From NCBI GenBank assembly GCA_964478335.1, contig CAYZIC010000031.1, positions 1 to 23,608 of the forward strand: 23,608 nucleotides of DNA, in the 5' to 3' direction. Position numbers and translations under genes: made by a program. The notes beneath the pieces were generated by a model. It saw nothing but the letters and a program-made list of their open reading frames with translations, ran no database searches and was not told the DNA's origin. Positions 1-7,562 of this stretch are shown here, piece by piece; position 1 is the stretch's first letter; each line of letters opens with the position of its first letter. Source of the DNA: CAYZIC01 sp964478335. Lineage in GTDB: Bacteria > Verrucomicrobiota > Kiritimatiellia > RFP12 > DVOR01.

Positions 1-165
1 GCGCCACGTCTGCCACCTCGGTCGCTGCGCTCTCCGGTGGCAGGGCTCGCTGCGCAAGCGGGCATCTAGCTCTCGAGCTCGAGCTCTAAACTCGGGCAAT
101 CAGTGAGCGTAGCGAGCGACCATCAAGCGAAGCGTAGCGGAGTGATTTAAGAAAGGTGGATGATT
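1..165. other. Hairpin-rich spacer upstream of the first gene
   Basis: I see no gene here. The stretch contains an inverted repeat TGCCACC (11-17) / GGTGGCA (36-42), the self-complementary run GAGCTCGAGCTC (about 76-87), and AGCG-rich text such as GAGCGTAGCGAGCG. The 13-mer CAATCAGTGAGCG at 97-109 recurs at 3996-4008, which ties this spacer to the one after the DUF5703 gene. A purine-rich AAAGGTGG at 152-159 is the ribosome binding site of the next gene. Confidence 0.6.
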
Positions 166-981
166 ATGGTGGATATTGTCTTGTGTGTATTGATGGGGGG
201 GCTTGTCTCTTTTGAGCCTTTTCAGCTGATTGTGGATGCGAATCTCTTTGGTAAACAGCTTGATGCGGCTGCGGCTGAGGCTGGTGTGGCTGAGGAAAAG
301 ACGCCTGAGGCGGTTAAGCAGGAGCAGGAGGCTGTTGCGCAGACGTTGCAGTTGAGTGCGATCACGATTCAGCCTAATGGGGTGATTGCTGCCGGGATTA
401 CGGACAAACAGGCTTCGCCGCCGCAGGCTTACTGGCTGGAAATCGGTGAGGCGCGTCAGGGAATTACGTTGGTCGATGCTGATTACGCAGAGGGTATCGC
501 GGTGATTCGTCGGGAGAAGACTGTTTTGGCGTTGAAATTGGGGGTCGGGTTGGTCGATTTGCCTACGCCTAAGGCTGCACCTCGGGCCGTGATCTCCGAG
601 TCTAAAGCTGATCCGATCGAATCGCCGACGAAGCTCGATTTACTCAAGATTCGCGCTAAAGCACCCGTGAAACAAGCTGCGAGTGGCACAAGTGCGAAAC
701 AGAGGCTCCTTAAGCGGCAAGCGGCGATCCGCCAAAAGCAGCTCATCCAGCAGGCTAAGCTGCGCAAAGAGGTGGCTGCGAAGCTTGCTAAACAAAATGC
801 TGCAACAATCGAGCAGGCGCGCCGTCGTGAGGAGATCGAGCGTATTAAACGGGGTGAGGCGCCTACGATGCAGTTGGTTTTGACGCCTGAGGAGGATGCC
901 GAGCTTGAGCGGGCGGGGGTCTTTAATCAAGCGGTTAAAAAAGAAGAAGAGGATGTGTCGGTCCGTGAATCTAGTCGTTAG
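166..981 (+). CDS. Possible GspC/PilP-like protein with charged coiled-coil tail
   Basis: I do not recognise this family with certainty. An N-terminal hydrophobic stretch (about residues 1-17) is followed by a segment with the text FQLIVDANLFGK. At about residues 58-125 comes a beta-rich stretch (LSAITIQPNGVIAAG, then YWLEIGEARQGITLVDAD, then TVLALKLG) whose order resembles the homology region of T2SS GspC and of PilP: a core strand, a 'variable presented by the sequence' strand, and a closing valine/leucine-rich strand. The C-terminal half (about 155-271) is rich in Lys, Arg, Gln, Ala and Glu and should form a long helix or coiled coil. ATG 166 is chosen over ATG 160 because AAAGG at 152-156 abuts the first ATG but sits at a normal distance from the second. 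It overlaps the next gene by 29 nt, so the two are probably co-transcribed. A GspC role is inference from weak similarity and from gspKLMD lying 3.3 kb downstream. Confidence 0.55.
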   Translation: MVDIVLCVLMGGLVSFEPFQLIVDANLFGKQLDAAAAEAGVAEEKTPEAVKQEQEAVAQTLQLSAITIQPNGVIAAGITDKQASPPQAYWLEIGEARQGITLVDADYAEGIAVIRREKTVLALKLGVGLVDLPTPKAAPRAVISESKADPIESPTKLDLLKIRAKAPVKQAASGTSAKQRLLKRQAAIRQKQLIQQAKLRKEVAAKLAKQNAATIEQARRREEIERIKRGEAPTMQLVLTPEEDAELERAGVFNQAVKKEEEDVSVRESSR

Positions 982-3706
982 TCGTCTCGTAGTACTGCGT
1001 GTGGTCTGCGCAGTGTGGGTGGGTCTATTGTCTGTCGTGTCTCTCTATGGGGCGCCTGAGATCGTCTGGAGTAAGGCGAGTGACACGGCCTCGGATATCA
1101 TGCCTTTGGGGAATGGGTCTCTGGTGGCCAACGTCGCGATTACGCCTGATGGGGTGATTCATCTCGAGCTCAATCGTGCGGATGCCTTTGATGAGGCAGG
1201 TCAGCCAATTGGAGTGTCTAAGCTGCAGATTGAAACTGGGGTCGTGGCGCGGTCGAGGCACTTTGTGCAGCGATTGACAATGATCGATGGCACGCTCCAT
1301 GCGGCGTGGGGGAATCCTTTTGAGCATCAGGTGATGCTTAAGCTGTGGGTCGATCGCAATCACCCCGTCGTGAATCTGGAGCTGGAGTCTCCGCAAATGA
1401 TTCAGCCGCGCTTTGTCTGGCATCGGGTGAGGGAGCGTGCTTACCCGATGTTGCCTCTGCCTTTGACAACGGCGCGTTATTGTGAGAAGCCGATTCGTCT
1501 CAAGTGTGATACCTTTGCGTGGGGGCTGGTGGGTGCGAGTGCGGTTTATCATGACAATGGGCCGTCGCCTGTGATCGGTCATCTGGATCGGATATTGGGT
1601 AGTGGAGGGATTCGCGAGCCGCATGATCCGCTCTCAAGGAGGCTCTCTGGGGCGTATTTGCTGGTGGATACGGCAATGGCGGCGTTGCGCAAGGATGGGG
1701 CGTTGCAGCATGAACGGCCCTTGCCTGGGTCGATGCTTGACACGCGCACGGCTTCGCGTCACCGGGCGACGATTGCGGTGACGACTGAGGCTGCGAGCAC
1801 GCCGCAGCAGTGGCTCACTCGCACTCGTAAACAGACCGAGGCTGCGCATGATCCGGCAGAGAGGGCGCGCCGCTATGAGGCGCATTGTCTGGAGTGGAAT
1901 TGGTTTTGGAATCGTAGCTATGTGATCTTTAAGCAGACGCCGCAGCCGCAGTGCTTGATTGAGCCGTATACGGCGCGGGATAATACGTTGACCTGTGGTG
2001 TGGCGGATGATCACCAGGCGCAGCCGTTGCAATTCGCTCAGCAGGCAATTCACAATGTGGCATTGAGTGAAACGCAGGTGATGGCGTGTGCGCAGACGCA
2101 TCCAGTGCGTGCTGACGCGTCGAGTATGCCTGGTCTGGTTGCTACGAGTCACGATGCCGACAAAGTCCTTACGCAGGGTTATTTGACGATTCCGCAGGGG
2201 GTGACCTTTGATCGGGGGCTGACGTGGCAGGGTTTTGTCAAGGTGAGTCAGTCGGCGGGCTATTGGCAGCTATTGTCCAACCAGGAGTCTGATCCTGCCA
2301 AGCGGTTGCGTGTAGATGTGCTTGATGGGCGTCTACGTATCCTGGCTAGGGATCAGGTGATCTATGCAAAGCGGAGCTGTCCAGAGGGGCAGTGGGTGCA
2401 TTTGGCGCTGCGTATTACGGATATTGGCGAGACGACGCTCTTTATTAATGGTCACTACGACTGTGGTGATCAGGTTAAGCCGTTGGATATACCTGCTCGA
2501 TTGACGCGCGATTACGCTACGCAGCGGTACCTTTTGGCGATTGCTGGGCGCAGTGGGTATCCGATTCGCGCGGATGGTTCGCTCTTTGCTCGCAAGAGCG
2601 GAACGCACAATCGGCGAATTTTGGGTGCGGGTTATCCCTGGCAGGATGGGCACTGGGTCTATTACCCGATGCTGTTTGCGGGGGATTATGATGCGGTCAA
2701 GGCAGGGTTGCTCTACTATGCGCGCTTGGCTGGATTTCACCGCAAGCTGACGCAGCTCTACTATGGATTGGGTGGGACTTATCTGCCGGACAGTGTTTAC
2801 TTCTGGGGGGATATGACTTTGGATCATTATGGGCACACGCCTTATCAGGCGCGTCTCGACCGTCGCCCTGAAAACCGCTGGAGCAATCGCACGTATACGC
2901 CGCAGTTGGAGCTGGCAGGTCTGATGCTTGACTACTATGCTCACACGCAGGATCGGGCTACTTTTAAGGCGCATTTCTTGCCAGCAATCCTCGAGTATCT
3001 CTATTTCTTTGAGCATAATTTTCCTAAAGATGAGCATGGGGAGTACCGTTTTGAACCGATGAAGGCGCTCGATACGTGGTTTCATGCGGTTAATCCTACG
3101 CCTGTTATTGCAGGGTTGAATTATGTGACAGAGCGGCTTTTGGCTTTGCCTAGTGATCTATTGGGGTCTGTTGATCGGTCGAGGATTTTTGCGATGGTGC
3201 AGGCGATACCGCCTTTGCCGATGGGGGTGGATGATGATGGTGTGCGGATCTATGCGCCTGCGGCGAGCTACTCGGTTAAGCGTGGCACGCAGGATCCTGC
3301 GCTCTATCCAATCTTTCCTTTTTTCCAGTTGCGTGAAACGGAGCAGTGGACTGTTGCTCGGGCGACGTTTCATAATGAGAAGAATCGTCAGATGAAGCCT
3401 TGGGAGAGTGATGCGATCTGTGCGGCGGTCTTGGGTGAGGTGAAGGCGATTCGGTTTTTTCTCTTTAAGCAGATGTCGATCTTGCAGCATCCGAGTTATC
3501 GATTTCCGTGCTTTTGGGGTTCGGATTATGCGGGGGTGCCGAATTTGGTGATTGGTGCAAATCTAATGACGACGATCCATTCGGTGGTTTTGCTTAATCC
3601 GCAGATCTTGCCTCGTGATTGGACGTGCTACTACAAGCTTTACACGCCTGCTGGCATGAGGGAGGGCACGCTGCGGCGGGAGGAGACTGCACCTCCTGGA
3701 ATGTAG
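953..3706 (+). CDS. Secreted DUF5703-type glycoside-hydrolase-like protein
   Basis: Predicted exported carbohydrate-active protein of 917 residues. A hydrophobic signal peptide spans about residues 7-33. The N-terminal beta-domain opens with the hallmark MPLGNG (50-55) after an EIVW segment and continues with a NRADAFDE motif, the pattern of DUF5703 N-terminal domains found beside six-hairpin glycosidases. A LamG/concanavalin-like insert sits at about 418-505 (TWQGFVKVS, GYWQLLSN, GQWVHLALRI, LFINGHYD). The C-terminal part (about 558 on) looks like an (alpha/alpha)6 toroid: GHWVYYPMLFAGDYD, LPDSVYFWG, ELAGLMLDYY and NPTPVIAGLNYVTERLL. Substrate is unknown; catalytic residues cannot be assigned by eye. 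The start is uncertain: ATG 953 has AGAGG immediately upstream, while GTG 965 has that same AGAGG about 12 nt away; both give the same signal peptide core. Third positions favour G and T. The last codons lie in a decayed hairpin repeat unit (see findings). It overlaps the upstream gene by 29 nt. Confidence 0.8.
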   Translation: MCRSVNLVVSRLVVLRVVCAVWVGLLSVVSLYGAPEIVWSKASDTASDIMPLGNGSLVANVAITPDGVIHLELNRADAFDEAGQPIGVSKLQIETGVVARSRHFVQRLTMIDGTLHAAWGNPFEHQVMLKLWVDRNHPVVNLELESPQMIQPRFVWHRVRERAYPMLPLPLTTARYCEKPIRLKCDTFAWGLVGASAVYHDNGPSPVIGHLDRILGSGGIREPHDPLSRRLSGAYLLVDTAMAALRKDGALQHERPLPGSMLDTRTASRHRATIAVTTEAASTPQQWLTRTRKQTEAAHDPAERARRYEAHCLEWNWFWNRSYVIFKQTPQPQCLIEPYTARDNTLTCGVADDHQAQPLQFAQQAIHNVALSETQVMACAQTHPVRADASSMPGLVATSHDADKVLTQGYLTIPQGVTFDRGLTWQGFVKVSQSAGYWQLLSNQESDPAKRLRVDVLDGRLRILARDQVIYAKRSCPEGQWVHLALRITDIGETTLFINGHYDCGDQVKPLDIPARLTRDYATQRYLLAIAGRSGYPIRADGSLFARKSGTHNRRILGAGYPWQDGHWVYYPMLFAGDYDAVKAGLLYYARLAGFHRKLTQLYYGLGGTYLPDSVYFWGDMTLDHYGHTPYQARLDRRPENRWSNRTYTPQLELAGLMLDYYAHTQDRATFKAHFLPAILEYLYFFEHNFPKDEHGEYRFEPMKALDTWFHAVNPTPVIAGLNYVTERLLALPSDLLGSVDRSRIFAMVQAIPPLPMGVDDDGVRIYAPAASYSVKRGTQDPALYPIFPFFQLRETEQWTVARATFHNEKNRQMKPWESDAICAAVLGEVKAIRFFLFKQMSILQHPSYRFPCFWGSDYAGVPNLVIGANLMTTIHSVVLLNPQILPRDWTCYYKLYTPAGMREGTLRREETAPPGM

Positions 3707-3738
3707 AATGTGGCGGGAGCGGAGGAGGCTGCGCCTCC
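3682..3738. repeat. Pair of related hairpin units at the 3' end of the DUF5703 gene
   Basis: Two related units stand 42 bp apart, each preceded by GGCGGGAG. The downstream one (3724-3738) is a perfect hairpin GGAGGC-TGC-GCCTCC. The upstream one (3682-3696) is GGAGAC-TGC-ACCTCC, differing by two G-to-A changes that break the two inner pairs, and it lies inside the coding sequence just before the stop. The downstream hairpin has no T-run, so it is a poor intrinsic terminator. Confidence 0.75.
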
Positions 3739-4045
3739 CACCCCCCTACTGAGTAAACTCAGCACAGAACTCGCCTCGCTGCGCTCGGCTCTCCTTGGTG
3801 GCCTGCGGCCACAGGTCGCTGGGGATTAGCAGACGGCCGCTGTTGTGCTCGGAAGAGTCCTATCGCTCCCATCGCTCCTATCACCGAGCAATCAGCGAAA
3901 CGAGTCAGCAAAGGAGCGGAGCGACTGCAGTGGCGCGATTGAGCTTGGACAAGTGCGCAGCACTTGAGCGACCGAGCCGCAGGCGACTGAGCGGTCAATC
4001 AGTGAGCGCAGCGTAGTGCCTGGCAGTCCCGCAAGCGTAGCGCGC

Positions 4046-4113
4046 AGCTCAATGCTTGGTGCTAGAGGCGGGGCACCTGCCTCTTAATGCTTGATGCCTG
4101 ATGCGGGCGAGCG
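4046..4113 (+). repeat. 68-bp dispersed repeat, copy 1
   Basis: The reverse complement of this segment occurs at 12098-12165 with a single mismatch (CCTGATGCG here, CCTGGTGCG in the complement of the other copy), i.e. 67 of 68 bases by eye. It carries internal partial symmetry (GAGGCGGGGCACCTGCCTC). No reading frame or transposase is linked to it. Confidence 0.9.
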
Positions 4114-4275
4114 TAGCGAGCCCTCTGCATGAGCGGTCTACTCGCGTAGCGCAGCGGAGCGGCCTAAAGGGTACTCGCAACGGGTAACTGGTCGGGGAGG
4201 TGTCTTGGGTGGGGGTGGAAATGGCTAAAGTGGTGGTGGGGGCTCGCTTTTTGGCTGGCAAGGGGCTTTTTTCTG

Positions 4276-4304
4276 TTGCATTTGGGGGGGTAGTTTGTTA
4301 TAGT
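4276..4304 (+). promoter_or_regulatory. Promoter of the gspKLMD operon
   Basis: TTGCAT (4276-4281) and TATAGT (4299-4304) are separated by 17 bp, a good sigma-70-type match. A TTTTTT run (4267-4272) precedes the -35 box, as in the putative promoters at 11174 and 12319. Transcription would be expected to start near 4310-4312, leaving almost no leader before the gspK start codon. Confidence 0.65.
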
Positions 4305-4315
4305 TTTAGGTGTAT

Positions 4316-5590
4316 ATGGTAGTAGTTGGTCAACATCGTTTAGATGCGAGTCAAGGCTTTGCGCTGATCGCGGTTATTTGGACGCTTGCTCTGTTGAGTA
4401 TGCTGGTGATGAGCTTTACGCTTGACGCCTATCTGGAGGGCAAGGTCGCTAGCTATGTGCGGGGTCGTCAGCAGGCGAATGCGTTGATCGATTCGGGGGT
4501 GGCGATTGCGGAGATGTTGATCAAGCGTCAGGATAAAGTTTCTGGCGATGAGACTGATGAGGACCTGGCTAAGGATCGGTGGATCGTGCCTGCGATTCGT
4601 ATCAAGCGAGGTCAGGTGGTCGAGGTGCGCCAAAACCTCTACTTGGATGAGGCTGGGGCGTGGCAGTTTGATCAGTCGCGCATCGTGGCTGAGGGTGCGC
4701 CAGTTGAGTCTGAGTCGGGTGGACACGCTGCTCAAGCGACGATTGTGATCAAGGTGGAGCCTGTCCCGGCGCGGTGGAATATCAACAAGCTGACGCCAGA
4801 CGGTATTGGCGATGCGGCTGATGAGGTGTGGCGATTGATTTTGACGCATGCTCAGGTGCCTGAAGAGGATCATGCCGAGTTGATTGACTCTTTTTATGAC
4901 TGGGTCGATGAGGATAGTTTGCCGCGCAGTGACCAAAGTGCGGAGTCGGATTATTATGAGCGGCTGGATGTGCCCTATAAGGCAAAGAATGCGCCTCTTG
5001 ATACGATTGGTGAGCTGGCCTACATTCGGGGATTTGACCGCAATGGGGGCGTGTTGCTCAAGGGCGGCGTCTGGAATCCCGAAGAACCCGAGGATCGGCA
5101 GATCACGGTGCAGGGGATCGAGGACCTCTTTACGGTCTATGGCGATGGTAAGGTCAATGTGAATGCTGCGACGAAGAGTGTCTTGATGACGGTGCCGGCG
5201 CTCGAGGATACTGATGGCTTGATCGTCGATACGGTGATTGAAGAACGCGAAGGTCTCGCTCAGAAAACAGGAGACCAGAGTATGACGAGTACGTCGTCCA
5301 AGTCGTCGACGGCTGGGGGGAGCCTCAGTGGGGCGGCGATGGAGGATTATCATTTTAAGGATGTTGCCGACTTGACGGGGCGAGTGCCTGGGCTCACGCA
5401 GGCGGATTGTGAACAGTTTTTGTCTGTGGATACAGGCGTATTTAAGTTGGAGATTGAGGGACAGGTTGGGCGAATCAAACGGCGCGTCACGGCGGTGGTC
5501 GAGATTAAGGCTGCGGTCAAGAGCAAGCAGGTTGGCTTGGCTCAGCGAGGGTCGGAACTGTTGGTCCTGAGATGGCAAGAAGAATTTTAA
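4316..5590 (+). CDS. gspK: Type II secretion minor pseudopilin GspK
   Basis: Inner-membrane minor pseudopilin that caps the T2SS pseudopilus. A prepilin-peptidase site is visible: QG|FALIAVIW, with Gly14 at -1 and a hydrophobic helix LALLSMLVMSF following (residues 15-35). Position +5 is not Glu, which is the known exception for GspK among pseudopilins. The large periplasmic domain contains the GspK-typical order: WNINKLTPDG (about 150), then FYDWVDEDSLPR (about 198), PYKAKNAPLDTIGELAYIRGF (about 222-242, split here only for description), and DGKVNVNAATKSVL (about 280), followed by a helix-hairpin-like LTGRVPGLTQADCEQF. The length, 424 residues, is slightly above common GspK sizes. GTG 4310 is an alternative start; AGG at 4308-4310 is 5 nt from ATG 4316. 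It heads the operon, with gspL beginning 1 nt after its stop. Codons end mostly in G or T. Confidence 0.93.
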   Translation: MVVVGQHRLDASQGFALIAVIWTLALLSMLVMSFTLDAYLEGKVASYVRGRQQANALIDSGVAIAEMLIKRQDKVSGDETDEDLAKDRWIVPAIRIKRGQVVEVRQNLYLDEAGAWQFDQSRIVAEGAPVESESGGHAAQATIVIKVEPVPARWNINKLTPDGIGDAADEVWRLILTHAQVPEEDHAELIDSFYDWVDEDSLPRSDQSAESDYYERLDVPYKAKNAPLDTIGELAYIRGFDRNGGVLLKGGVWNPEEPEDRQITVQGIEDLFTVYGDGKVNVNAATKSVLMTVPALEDTDGLIVDTVIEEREGLAQKTGDQSMTSTSSKSSTAGGSLSGAAMEDYHFKDVADLTGRVPGLTQADCEQFLSVDTGVFKLEIEGQVGRIKRRVTAVVEIKAAVKSKQVGLAQRGSELLVLRWQEEF

Positions 5591-5591
5591 C

Positions 5592-7004
5592 ATGAAGTTA
5601 CTAGATAAAACAAAAAAAGTCTTTGATTTGGCGTTGGCGCTTGGCGCTGATGTGCTTTTTTCTCGGACGCTCAAGTCGTCGCCAGATGGCCGTCAGGTGA
5701 TAGGTGACGAAGTGGCGACACCCTTTGCACAGCCAGTCATGCCAACAGATGGCGAGGAGCTGGCAGAAGGTCAGCCTACAGGGCTAGCGGGGGCTTTGGC
5801 GCAAGCGGTTGCTCAAGCTAAGGGCGCACGGTTGGTGCCGATCATCTCTGCGCGAGAAATGGTCTATGCAATTCTTGCGATCCCTGAAGCGGCTGCTGAT
5901 GAATTGGCCGATTCGGTGGCGCTGCAGATTGAGGCGTTGTTGCCCCTAGATGAAGAGGAGTGCGCGTCGAGCTTTGAGGTGATTGGGCTACTTGATGGGC
6001 AGCTGATTGTCTTTGCGGCGGTGGTACCTCTGCACAATTTGGAACCGTGGCAGACGGCGATCGAGTCGGCGGGTTCATGTGTCATTGGGCGCATGGGGGC
6101 GACGATTCTTTGTTGGTATCGTGGGATTTTGGAGGCGACGGCGGATCTTAAGCATGGTCGGCACTTGGTGGTGGTGCGCAGTTTGGCCGAAACGCTGCTC
6201 CTTGTGATTGATGGCGGCGTGCTGATTGGGGCGCGAGGGTTGTCAGCTGGCGATACGCCTGCGGCCTTTAACCGCGAGCTCATGGTCGTGATGGCCAATG
6301 TCGAGATGGCCTTTGGCGCAAAGGCCATGGCCGATACCTATCTCTTTGAGGCGCAGCCTGATCCGGCTATAGCCCAATCGCTCGAATTGCTCGTCGGCCA
6401 GCCTGTCGTATCGGACACGCTGCTCGGTCTCGAGCTCTGCACGCAGGGCTTGGCACTGCGCATCACGGAGCACCCCGCCCTCGATTTGACCCCTAAAGCC
6501 TGGCGCGATGCAGAGCGCGCCCGCCGCGCCAAGCGCATCATGATTGCAACGGGGGCGAGTTTGGCTGTGGCCTGGCTCGGCTGCGCTGCGACCTTGGTTT
6601 TCTTGCCCTGGTATTACCAGCACAAGACTCAGCAAACTTACGCAGCGATCAAGGCCCATGCGCCCGCGTACGAACGCGTCATGAGCCTGCGCGAACGCAT
6701 CGACCTGGTAGACCGCTACAATGTGCGCACGCACTCGGTGCTCGAGATGTTGCGATTGGTGGCGATGGTCAAGCCTCAAGAGATGATCTTTGCGTCGTTC
6801 AATTTTAGGCAGCATCAAAACTTACGCATATCTGGCACGACCGCCTTGCCAGCGGATGTCTATACCTTTAAGGACGCCCTCGAAAAGGATGAGCGCATCA
6901 CCGCGGTGAGGATTACCCGTTTGGCGATGGATGGCAAGACGCGCCGTCAGCGCTTTGATGTCGACATTACCTTTGACGCAATTAATCAGGAGGTCTCACA
7001 ATGA
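5592..7004 (+). CDS. gspL: Type II secretion platform protein GspL (PilM/PilN-like)
   Basis: Bitopic inner-membrane protein that normally links the cytoplasmic secretion ATPase to the periplasmic platform partner GspM. The first ~310 residues form the cytoplasmic part, with the actin-like PilM/GspL pattern ILAIPEAAADELADSVALQ then IEALLPLDEEE (about 93-120) and later strands LIVFAAVVPL and HLVVVRSLAETLLLVIDGG. One transmembrane helix lies at about 316-338 (IATGASLAVAWLGCAATLVF), preceded by the basic cluster RARRAKR. A coiled linker and a small PilN/GspL-like ferredoxin-fold domain follow (about 370-470, with LRISGTTALPADVYTFKDAL). The size of 470 residues fits the family. It starts 1 nt after gspK and overlaps gspM by ATGA. 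Codon style changes from G/T-ending to C-ending around nt 6250-6350, inside the cytoplasmic domain. No ATPase partner gene is in the window. Confidence 0.85.
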   Translation: MKLLDKTKKVFDLALALGADVLFSRTLKSSPDGRQVIGDEVATPFAQPVMPTDGEELAEGQPTGLAGALAQAVAQAKGARLVPIISAREMVYAILAIPEAAADELADSVALQIEALLPLDEEECASSFEVIGLLDGQLIVFAAVVPLHNLEPWQTAIESAGSCVIGRMGATILCWYRGILEATADLKHGRHLVVVRSLAETLLLVIDGGVLIGARGLSAGDTPAAFNRELMVVMANVEMAFGAKAMADTYLFEAQPDPAIAQSLELLVGQPVVSDTLLGLELCTQGLALRITEHPALDLTPKAWRDAERARRAKRIMIATGASLAVAWLGCAATLVFLPWYYQHKTQQTYAAIKAHAPAYERVMSLRERIDLVDRYNVRTHSVLEMLRLVAMVKPQEMIFASFNFRQHQNLRISGTTALPADVYTFKDALEKDERITAVRITRLAMDGKTRRQRFDVDITFDAINQEVSQ

Positions 7005-7540
7005 CAGATCGTGATAAAAAGACCGCATTCGCGCTCGTCTGTGTTTTACTCTTGGGGAGCTTAGCACTCTGGTATCCCAAGGCCAAGCAGGCCTGGACCA
7101 CTGCGCAGGCTGCCTTTGCCAATGCCGACAAACGCTACCAGCGCGAGCGACTATTCATTAGCCGTGAGCCCTCGCTCAATCGCCAATACGCCAAGATCCG
7201 CGAGACGATGCCAGTCTTTCCCGAGGGTAAATCCGTTGACACCTATTGGTTGCCGATTATGGACGAAACCGCACGCAAAAACCACGTGACCATCGTGCAG
7301 CGCAGCATTGGCTCGGAGGAGCAAATTGGCGAAGTCACCGAGCTCACGCTCGAATGCCGCGACTGGACGGGGACGCTCGATTCGCTCGTTCATTTCCTCT
7401 TTGATCTCGAAAATCGCGAGGATGCCATGCTTGATATGCGTCAGCTCTACATCAAGCCCAGCCTCAAAAAACCCGGCACCTTGCAAGGTTCCTTTACCCT
7501 CAACTGCGCCTATATGCGCCAAGAACACTCTGACAACTAG
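7001..7540 (+). CDS. gspM: Type II secretion platform protein GspM (PilO-like)
   Basis: Small bitopic inner-membrane protein, the usual dimer partner of GspL. A short cytoplasmic N-terminus (MTDRDKK) precedes a transmembrane helix at about residues 8-25 (TAFALVCVLLLGSLALWY). A coiled periplasmic segment follows (about 28-70) and then a ferredoxin-like domain of the PilO/GspM type (TYWLPIMDETARKNHV, ELTLECRDWTGTLDSLVHF then LFDLENRE, SFTLNCAYM). Length 179 residues is typical. A strong ribosome binding site AGGAGG (6988-6993) lies 7 nt before the start, and the ATGA overlap with gspL implies translational coupling. Codons end mostly in C. The assignment rests on position between gspL and gspD plus topology; sequence conservation in this family is always low. 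Confidence 0.85.
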   Translation: MTDRDKKTAFALVCVLLLGSLALWYPKAKQAWTTAQAAFANADKRYQRERLFISREPSLNRQYAKIRETMPVFPEGKSVDTYWLPIMDETARKNHVTIVQRSIGSEEQIGEVTELTLECRDWTGTLDSLVHFLFDLENREDAMLDMRQLYIKPSLKKPGTLQGSFTLNCAYMRQEHSDN

Positions 7541-7562
7541 TCCACCAGACAGGAATACCCCC

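Larger units (their letters stand above)
3707..4315. repeat. Non-coding 0.6-kb region packed with short palindromes
   Basis: I see no credible gene: reading frames here are short, Arg/Ser-rich and without ribosome binding sites. The stretch holds perfect short hairpins: CTGAG-TAAA-CTCAG (3749-3762), GTGGCC-TGC-GGCCAC (3798-3812) and CAAGTGC-GCA-GCACTTG (3950-3966). It also holds AGCG-rich text (around 3915-3935, 4003-4015, 4109-4160), one copy of a 68-bp inverted repeat (4046-4113), and the gspK promoter at its end. The hairpins share the 3-4 nt loops and GC-rich arms of the arrays at 11003-11131 and 12161-12289. Confidence 0.7.

Noticed and set aside
3795..4261. Short frames between the DUF5703 gene and gspK
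   Set aside because: They translate palindromic AGCG-rich sequence into Arg/Ser/Ala-rich text and have no start signals.
4340..5674. Long antisense open frame opposite gspK
   Set aside because: It mirrors the strongly biased codons of gspK, is Arg/His/Ile-rich without recognisable motifs, and gspK is certain.
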